64,000 nt of DNA from Pseudomonas sp. Seg1 (GTDB taxonomy: Bacteria; Pseudomonadota; Gammaproteobacteria; Pseudomonadales; Pseudomonadaceae). The position numbers and the translations under genes are program-made. Each line of letters opens with the position of its first letter. Within the stretch, counting starts at the first letter, position 1. Below are positions 58,589 through 64,000 of the stretch, in pieces. The notes below the pieces were generated by a model, which saw nothing but the letters and a program-made list of their open reading frames with translations, searched no databases and was not told where the DNA came from. Where the stretch lies: NCBI RefSeq assembly GCF_018326005.1, contig NZ_AP021903.1, positions 3,443,501 to 3,507,500 of the forward strand. Reading direction: 5' to 3'.

Positions 58589-60040
58589 ATGCACAGTGCA
58601 CTTCGCGCCGCCGGCTTCAGCCTGATGACCATGTTTGTCAGTTGCGGTGTCGGCGCTCAGGATCTCGATACGCCGATCGGCAAGATCGCCATGCAGGGCG
58701 AACTGCCGGCCCATGAATCAATTGCCAAACTCTATGCCGAACTGGATTTCCAGCAGGCCACCCAGAGTTATCTGTGGGCGTTGCCGCTGGTCTCCTACGC
58801 GCAGTGGCAGGAAGAGTTTCGCGACAAGCTCGGCGCCCACAGCGGCGACCTGATGGTCCTTAACAGCTACGAAGACAAACTCGGCGTGATCACCGCCAAC
58901 GCCACCACGCCGTACATTCTCGGCTTCGTCGACCTAAGCGAAACCGGGCCGCTGGTGATCGAACTGCCGCCGGGGCCGACCGCTGGCGGCATCGGTGATT
59001 TCTGGCAACGGGCGATCATCGACATGGGCCAGACCGGGCCGGACAAAGGTCAGGGTGGCAAATACCTGGTGCTGCCACCGGGCGCAGAGCCGCCAGCGGA
59101 TGCCGATCAGTACTACTTGGCGAAATCGGAAACCATGAACGTGCTGGTGGGTTTCCGCGTGCTCGATCCGGACCCCGCCAAGGGCAAGGCTCTGGTCGAG
59201 CAGTTCAAGATGTACCCGTACGCCAAACGCAGTGAGCCGAGCAAAACCCGTTTGCTCTCCCCCGGCGGCAAAGCCTGGTCGGGCACGCAGCCGCGTGGTA
59301 TCGCTTACTGGCAAAGCCTGCATCAGATCATCCAGAAAGAACCGGTCAACGAACGCGACCGTTTCTACATGGCCATGCTCGCCAGCCTCGGCATCGAGAA
59401 AGACAAACCTTTCAACCCCAACACTCATCAGCGTCAAGCGCTGGAGCAAGGCGCGCAGGTCGGTGAACTGATCGCCAAGGCCAACACCTTCGCCAAGCGT
59501 TTCCCTGATGCCCAATATTGGCCGGACCGGCATTGGGACACCGTGCTGAACATCGCCGAGCCGTCGCAACGCGTGGCCTATTACGACCAGTTGTGGGAAC
59601 GCAGCGCATGGTTCTACGAAGCGGTCACCAACACCAAAGGCATGGTTTCCAAGACGCCGGGGCTGGGCCAGACCTACCTCGGCGCCTACACCGATGCCAA
59701 GGGCGAATGGCTGGACGGCGGCAAGAACTATCGCCTGCACGTCGGCACCCCGCCACCCGCCAAGCAGTTCTGGTCGATGACCGTTTACGACATCGACAGC
59801 CGCTGCCTGATCGACAATCCGCAGCGCAAGGCCGATTTGTCGTCGCGTCAGGACCTGAAGAAAAACCCCGACGGTTCGGTCGACCTGTACTTCGGCCCGA
59901 CCGCGCCAAAGGGTTTCGAGAACAACTGGGTACAAACCCTGCCCGGCAAACACTGGTTCAGCTATTTCCGCCTGTATGCGCCGACCGAAGCCTATTTCGA
60001 CAAGAGCTGGAAACTCGACGACATCACTGTCGTGCAGTGA
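58589..60040 (+). CDS. exported DUF1254/DUF1214 protein, operon gene 2
   Basis: A 483-aa protein with a signal peptide (RAAGFSLMTMFVSCGVGAQD). The DUF1254 part (about 45-190) contains SYLWALPLVSYAQWQ and TTPYILGFVDLSETGPLVIE; the DUF1214 part (about 340-460) contains AKQFWSMTVYDIDSRCLIDN and DGSVDLYFGPTAPKGFENNW. Proteins of this type are beta-rich with unknown activity, possibly envelope or carbohydrate linked. AAGGA precedes the ATG at 58589; the upstream frame overlaps gene 1 and is rejected as start. Confidence 0.85.
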   Translation: MHSALRAAGFSLMTMFVSCGVGAQDLDTPIGKIAMQGELPAHESIAKLYAELDFQQATQSYLWALPLVSYAQWQEEFRDKLGAHSGDLMVLNSYEDKLGVITANATTPYILGFVDLSETGPLVIELPPGPTAGGIGDFWQRAIIDMGQTGPDKGQGGKYLVLPPGAEPPADADQYYLAKSETMNVLVGFRVLDPDPAKGKALVEQFKMYPYAKRSEPSKTRLLSPGGKAWSGTQPRGIAYWQSLHQIIQKEPVNERDRFYMAMLASLGIEKDKPFNPNTHQRQALEQGAQVGELIAKANTFAKRFPDAQYWPDRHWDTVLNIAEPSQRVAYYDQLWERSAWFYEAVTNTKGMVSKTPGLGQTYLGAYTDAKGEWLDGGKNYRLHVGTPPPAKQFWSMTVYDIDSRCLIDNPQRKADLSSRQDLKKNPDGSVDLYFGPTAPKGFENNWVQTLPGKHWFSYFRLYAPTEAYFDKSWKLDDITVVQ

Positions 60041-60052
60041 TTAAGGACATCC

Positions 60053-61456
60053 ATGAACACACGCCATCTGTTGCTCACCGGCCTGACCCTCGCGTTGAGT
60101 TGCAACGCCTGGGCCGACTTCAGCGCAAGCCCTGAAGAGACCCGCGGTATCGCCAAGGAAGCCTATCTGTACGGGTTCCCGGTGGTTGAGATGTACAAGA
60201 CCCTCTACACCCAGGCCGTCGACACTAAAAGCCCGAACTTCAAGGCACCGTTCAACCAGATCGGCAACACCGCCAAGGCCTTCACTGCCAAGGACACCGC
60301 GTTCGTCACACCGAACGCCGACACGCCCTACTCGTTCGTCTGGATGGACCTGCGTGCCGAACCGCTGATCCTGACCCTGCCGGCCATCGAGGAACACCGC
60401 TATTACTCGGTGCAATTGATCGACGCCTACACGCAGAACTTCGCGTATCTGGGGACCCGCAGCACCGGCAACAATGGCGGCCACTTCATGATCGCCGGGC
60501 CGGACTGGCAGGGTCAGCAACCGGTGAATATCGACCGTCTGCTGCGCAGCGAAAGCAACATCACTTATGCGCTGTACCGCACGCAGTTGTTTGATGAAAA
60601 GGACCTGGGCAAGGTCAAGCAGATCCAGAAGGGCTACAAGGTCGAAACCCTCAGCCATTACCTCAAACAGAAAGCCCCGGCGCCGGCGTCGAAGGTCAGT
60701 TGGCCCAAGCCAACCGCGACCATGAGCGAAACCCCGGATCTGTTTCGTTACCTGAACTTCATGCTCGCGTTCACCCCACCACAAGACGTGGAGAAAGACC
60801 TGCTCGCGCGCTTCGCGAAAATCGGCATTGGTGCCGGCGAACCGTTCGACGTAAACAAACTCAGCGCCGAACAACGCAAGGCATTGGAAGACGGCATCAG
60901 TGACGCCAAGGCCGAATTCGCCGCGTTCAAGAAAGACAAGGTCGATGCCCATCAGGTCAGCAGCGGAGATCTGTTCGGCACTCGCGATCACCTCAAGGGC
61001 AATTACCTGTATCGCTACGCCGGCGCCAACATGGGGATCTTCGGCAACTCTGCCGAAGAGGCGAATTACATCGGCTACTTCGTTGACAAGGATGGCCAAC
61101 CCGCGGACGCCGCGAAACACGACTACACCCTGCATTTCGACAGGGGCGCCCTGCCCCCGGCGGATGCTTTCTGGTCGCTGACCATGTACGACGGCAAAAG
61201 CAAATTGCTGGTCGCCAATCCGCTCAACCGCTACCTGATCAACTCGCGAATGTTGCCGGATCTGAAGCTCGATGCTGACGGCGGTCTGACGCTTTACGTG
61301 CAACACAAAAATCCAGGCAAGGACAAACAGGCCAACTGGCTGCCGGCGCCGAACGGGCCGTTCTACGGGGTGCTGCGTCTGTACCTGCCAAAACCGGAAG
61401 TGGCCAGCGGCGAGTGGAAGATGCCGCTGTTGACGCCCGTGATCGTTAAACCATGA
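60053..61456 (+). CDS. exported DUF1254/DUF1214 protein, operon gene 3
   Basis: A 467-aa paralogue of gene 2 with its own signal peptide (LLLTGLTLALSCNAWADF). DUF1254: EAYLYGFPVVEMYKTLYTQA and TPNADTPYSFVWMDLRAEPL; DUF1214: DAFWSLTMYDGKSKLLVANP and GGLTLYVQHKNPGKDKQANW. Divergence from gene 2 is high, so they probably have separate jobs. AAGGACATCC precedes the ATG. The stop overlaps gene 4 by four bases. Confidence 0.87.
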   Translation: MNTRHLLLTGLTLALSCNAWADFSASPEETRGIAKEAYLYGFPVVEMYKTLYTQAVDTKSPNFKAPFNQIGNTAKAFTAKDTAFVTPNADTPYSFVWMDLRAEPLILTLPAIEEHRYYSVQLIDAYTQNFAYLGTRSTGNNGGHFMIAGPDWQGQQPVNIDRLLRSESNITYALYRTQLFDEKDLGKVKQIQKGYKVETLSHYLKQKAPAPASKVSWPKPTATMSETPDLFRYLNFMLAFTPPQDVEKDLLARFAKIGIGAGEPFDVNKLSAEQRKALEDGISDAKAEFAAFKKDKVDAHQVSSGDLFGTRDHLKGNYLYRYAGANMGIFGNSAEEANYIGYFVDKDGQPADAAKHDYTLHFDRGALPPADAFWSLTMYDGKSKLLVANPLNRYLINSRMLPDLKLDADGGLTLYVQHKNPGKDKQANWLPAPNGPFYGVLRLYLPKPEVASGEWKMPLLTPVIVKP

Positions 61457-62397
61457 GCCCCCTTTCGACAAATCGCTGGAGCACTGTAATGGGCCCGAAG
61501 ACATCCAGAAAAGTCGCATTGACAGCGCTTGGCCTGACCATGGCGCCACTGTTGAGCGTGGCGGATAACGCGCGCGACTGGCAGAACCTGCCCACCGATC
61601 TGAACATGGTGTTTGGTTATTACAACCGCATCGATACCAACACACCGATCGATACGGCGCTGCCCATCGAAGGCTTGTCTCTGGACGCCAACCTTTACAT
61701 CGCCCGTTTTGCCCGATCGTTTGCAATTGACGGCCGTAACAGCGCGATTCAGATCTTGCAGCCTTATGCCGATATTTCGGCGTCCTTCGACAATGCGCAG
61801 TTTTTCGACGGTACCAAACACAATGGCGGTATGGCCGATACCCAAGTGGTGCTGGTGCATAACATCTTTGGCGGCCCGGCGCTGACCAAGGAAGAGTTCG
61901 CCAACTGGACGCCCGAGACGTTCCTCACTGGCGCGCTTTGGGTGACGGCTCCTACAGGCGATTACGACAAAGACCGGATCATCAACATCGGCTCGAACCG
62001 CTGGGCATTCAAACCGGAGGTCGCCTTTGGTACCCCGATTGGCCCTACCTGGCTCGAATTCAATACCTATGTGTCGTTGTACGGTGACAACGACGACTAT
62101 CACGGCGATGGCAAGCTCGAACAGAAAGCGCTTTATGCCGTTGAGGGTCACTACAGCTACACCATCAACCGTGCGTTGTGGGCCTCGCTCGATGCGACTT
62201 ACAGTCGTGGCGGCGAAACAAAAATCAACGGCGACTGGCAAGACAACAAACAGGAAAACGGCCTTTTGGGCGCCAGTGTCGGCTTCATGCTGTCACCTCA
62301 GTTTGGTGGGTTGATCGCCTACTCCGACACGGTCTCCGAACGCACCGGCTCACCGGATGTAAACACCTGGACATTACGCCTGCAGTACGCCTGGTAG
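61453..62397 (+). CDS. MetA-pathway phenol-degradation-like outer-membrane protein, operon gene 4
   Basis: A 314-aa barrel-like protein. A signal-like segment (KVALTALGLTMAPLLSVADN) follows a 20-residue N-terminal extension; the ATG at 61489 would remove part of it. The family signature is present: LWVTAPTGDYDKDRIINIGS followed by NRWAFKPEVAFG. It ends NTWTLRLQYAW, an outer-membrane-type aromatic terminus. Start ATG overlaps the gene 3 stop (ATGA). Substrate unknown. Confidence 0.85.
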   Translation: MSPLSTNRWSTVMGPKTSRKVALTALGLTMAPLLSVADNARDWQNLPTDLNMVFGYYNRIDTNTPIDTALPIEGLSLDANLYIARFARSFAIDGRNSAIQILQPYADISASFDNAQFFDGTKHNGGMADTQVVLVHNIFGGPALTKEEFANWTPETFLTGALWVTAPTGDYDKDRIINIGSNRWAFKPEVAFGTPIGPTWLEFNTYVSLYGDNDDYHGDGKLEQKALYAVEGHYSYTINRALWASLDATYSRGGETKINGDWQDNKQENGLLGASVGFMLSPQFGGLIAYSDTVSERTGSPDVNTWTLRLQYAW

Positions 62398-62412
62398 CGG
62401 AGCCGCATCACG

Positions 62413-63465
62413 ATGACGACAGCATGGAAGCGACCGGGTCTGGCCCTCTACACAGTAATGTTCAGCGGCCTCGCCTGCGCGGCGGGCGACTTGCCGTCCC
62501 TCGGCAACGCAACGACGCCGAGCACTGCCAAAGGCGATCCGGAAACCTGCCAGCGTCTGCAGCAAGACTTCGACATCGACCTGAAAAAAGTCGTCGCCGC
62601 CGGTTGCGATCCCTCCACCGAACAAATCGCCAAACTGATGGATAACCCGGTCGGCAACCTCGTGCTGCTGTTCAATCAATACGACTACACCGCGCTCAAA
62701 GGCCCGCACAGCAACGGTACGCGCATGCTCGGCAAATACAGTTTCATGCCGACCTTTCCGATTTCCCTTGGCGAAGACTGGAACCTGATCAACCGCCTGC
62801 CGATCAGCTACGTCAGCGCGCCGGTCAATCACAAGGCCGGCAACCTGATCGGCATGGGGCCGAACGAATTGCTGCACGATCGCGGCGACTTCGCCTCAGT
62901 GATTCAAGACCCGTTCGACCGTACCAGCGGCTTCGGCGATCTGGCCTACGTAGGCGTGTTCTCGCCCAAGGAGCCTATTCGTTTCAGTAGCGGCGGCAAA
63001 ATGGTCTGGGGCTTCGGCCCGACGGCAATGTTCCCCACCGCCGAAGAAGACGTACTCGGCACTGGCAAATACTCGCTGGGCCCGGCGTTCGTCGCTGCCT
63101 ATCTCGGCCCGGACTGGACGCTTGGCGTGTTCCCGCAACACTGGTGGTCGGTCGGCGGCGACAGCAAACGCAAGGACGTCAGCCTGACCAACGTGCAGTA
63201 CTTCATTCAACGGGCGATTCCGGGGCCGGAGCAATGGCGCATCGGCATGACCCCCAACGTCACGGTCAACTGGAAGGCCGAGGATGGCAACAAAGTCACC
63301 TTCCCCATCGGCATCGGTGCCGGGCGGATTTTCAACTTCGGCAAATTGCCGGTGCGTATCTCCGGCGAGATTCAATACTCGGCAATCCACCCTGACGACC
63401 TGATCAGTAGCCGCTGGAATTTCCGGCTGTCGTTCATTCCGGTCATTCCGACGTTCATGTTTTGA
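62413..63465 (+). CDS. outer-membrane barrel-like protein, operon gene 5
   Basis: A 350-aa protein with a signal peptide ([20 protein letters not shown]). A Cys-containing N-terminal part (about 40-70) is followed by a barrel region with [35 protein letters not shown] and [20 protein letters not shown], the last motif shared with gene 1. The end VIPTFMF is aromatic. Sixteen bases after gene 4 and 16 bases before the MoxR gene. Function unknown. Confidence 0.82.
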   Translation: MTTAWKRPGLALYTVMFSGLACAAGDLPSLGNATTPSTAKGDPETCQRLQQDFDIDLKKVVAAGCDPSTEQIAKLMDNPVGNLVLLFNQYDYTALKGPHSNGTRMLGKYSFMPTFPISLGEDWNLINRLPISYVSAPVNHKAGNLIGMGPNELLHDRGDFASVIQDPFDRTSGFGDLAYVGVFSPKEPIRFSSGGKMVWGFGPTAMFPTAEEDVLGTGKYSLGPAFVAAYLGPDWTLGVFPQHWWSVGGDSKRKDVSLTNVQYFIQRAIPGPEQWRIGMTPNVTVNWKAEDGNKVTFPIGIGAGRIFNFGKLPVRISGEIQYSAIHPDDLISSRWNFRLSFIPVIPTFMF

Positions 63466-63481
63466 GAAGGAAGCACAAGTC

Positions 63482-64000
63482 ATGACAGCACTCAGCGACC
63501 TCAACGCCCTGCAAGCGAGCATTGCCGAATCCGTGCTCGGCCAGGATCAGGTGATCCGCCAGATCCTCCTTGGCCTGTTGGCGAACGGGCATTTGCTGCT
63601 GGAAAGCCTGCCGGGGTTGGCCAAGACGCGCACGGTAAAGGCATTGGCCAAGCACCTCGACGCCAAGATGAGCCGCATCCAGTTCACCCCGGACTTGCTG
63701 CCCTCGGACATCACCGGCGCGGAGGTGCTGCATCAGGTCGCCGGGCAGAATGAAATCCGTTTCCAGCAAGGGCCGTTGTTCGGCAACCTGATCCTCGCCG
63801 ACGAGATCAACCGCGCCCCGGCGAAAGTCCAGGCGGCGCTGCTCGAAGCCATGGAAGAACGCCAGATCACCGTGGCCGGCAACAGTCATCCGCTGCCGGA
63901 ACTGTTCATCGTGGTGGCCACGCAAAACCCTATCGAACAGGAAGGCACCTATCCGCTGCCGGAAGCGCAGATGGACCGGTTTCTGATGAAAGTCCTGTTG
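63482..64000 (+). CDS. MoxR-family AAA+ ATPase, 3' end cut by window
   Basis: The first 173 codons of a MoxR ATPase. Start [20 protein letters not shown]; Walker A-type ESLPGLAKT, Walker [16 protein letters not shown], and sensor-region [20 protein letters not shown]. The frame is still open at base 64000. MoxR proteins act as chaperones, usually with DUF58 and von Willebrand factor A proteins encoded downstream, which would lie outside the window. GAAGGAAG lies upstream. Its position directly after five exported-protein genes suggests a role in their maturation or a linked envelope process (inference). Confidence 0.93.
   Translation, partial: MTALSDLNALQASIAESVLGQDQVIRQILLGLLANGHLLLESLPGLAKTRTVKALAKHLDAKMSRIQFTPDLLPSDITGAEVLHQVAGQNEIRFQQGPLFGNLILADEINRAPAKVQAALLEAMEERQITVAGNSHPLPELFIVVATQNPIEQEGTYPLPEAQMDRFLMKVLL

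Overview
The window looks like chromosome of a fluorescent Pseudomonas (P. fluorescens/P. koreensis-like). The reasons are GC-rich coding with Pseudomonas codon use, many Pseudomonas-type REP palindromes (GTGGGAGC-GGCTTGC and TGTAGGAG-GAGCCTGC classes), a MuxABC-OpmB-type RND efflux operon, a DUF3203 gene, DUF6124-family remnants and the Pseudomonas arrangement of glycogen/trehalose genes. The species is inferred. No tRNA, rRNA, CRISPR array, transposase or phage gene was recognised.

Layout. (1) 1-4909: the 3' part of a chemoreceptor gene, a DUF411/YqaA gene pair, a secreted alpha/beta hydrolase and a D-2-hydroxyacid dehydrogenase. (2) 5529-16575: plus-strand alpha-glucan/trehalose operon glgA-treZ-malQ-treY, then a DUF2934 gene and glgX. 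(3) 16577-20537: a tightly coupled set of acyl-CoA-dehydrogenase-like protein, PIG-L deacetylase, NodS-like methyltransferase and GT2 glycosyltransferase, followed by a PIG-L paralogue that has lost catalytic residues. (4) 20538-27873: a recombining accessory stretch. It holds a decayed DUF6124 gene, a 1213-aa Ig-repeat protein, a short second gene carrying a copy of its C-terminal module, small ORFs and repeats. Three copies of one upstream element with a CTGTCAGATCTGACAG palindrome lie here. (5) 27874-30141: an EEP-family phosphodiesterase and a nearly passenger-less autotransporter barrel. (6) 30142-38440: a 135-bp-period REP array, then the minus-strand glgE, treS-maltokinase fusion and glgB.

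(7) 38658-46430: a small Pro/Glu-rich ORF, MgtC-like protein, DUF3203, CcoG, a MocR-type regulator, an SDR and a frameshifted MHYT-GGDEF-EAL gene. (8) 46649-55767: muxA-muxB-muxC-opmB on the minus strand, with a REP element between muxB and muxC. (9) 55956-57245: thiol peroxidase tpx and a YCII/DGPF protein. (10) 57784-64000: an apparent operon of three outer-membrane-barrel-like proteins and two exported DUF1254/DUF1214 proteins, leading into a MoxR ATPase cut by the window edge.

How it fits together. GlgA, or GlgE with the TreS-maltokinase fusion, can build linear glucan. GlgB branches it, GlgX and MalQ trim and rework it, and TreY/TreZ convert its ends into trehalose. TreS interconverts trehalose and maltose, and its kinase domain makes the maltose-1-phosphate used by GlgE, so the two arms form a cycle. 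The arms are split by about 14 kb of unrelated genes. The least understood parts are the PIG-L/methyltransferase/glycosyltransferase set, the palindrome-marked Ig modules and the barrel-DUF1254 operon.
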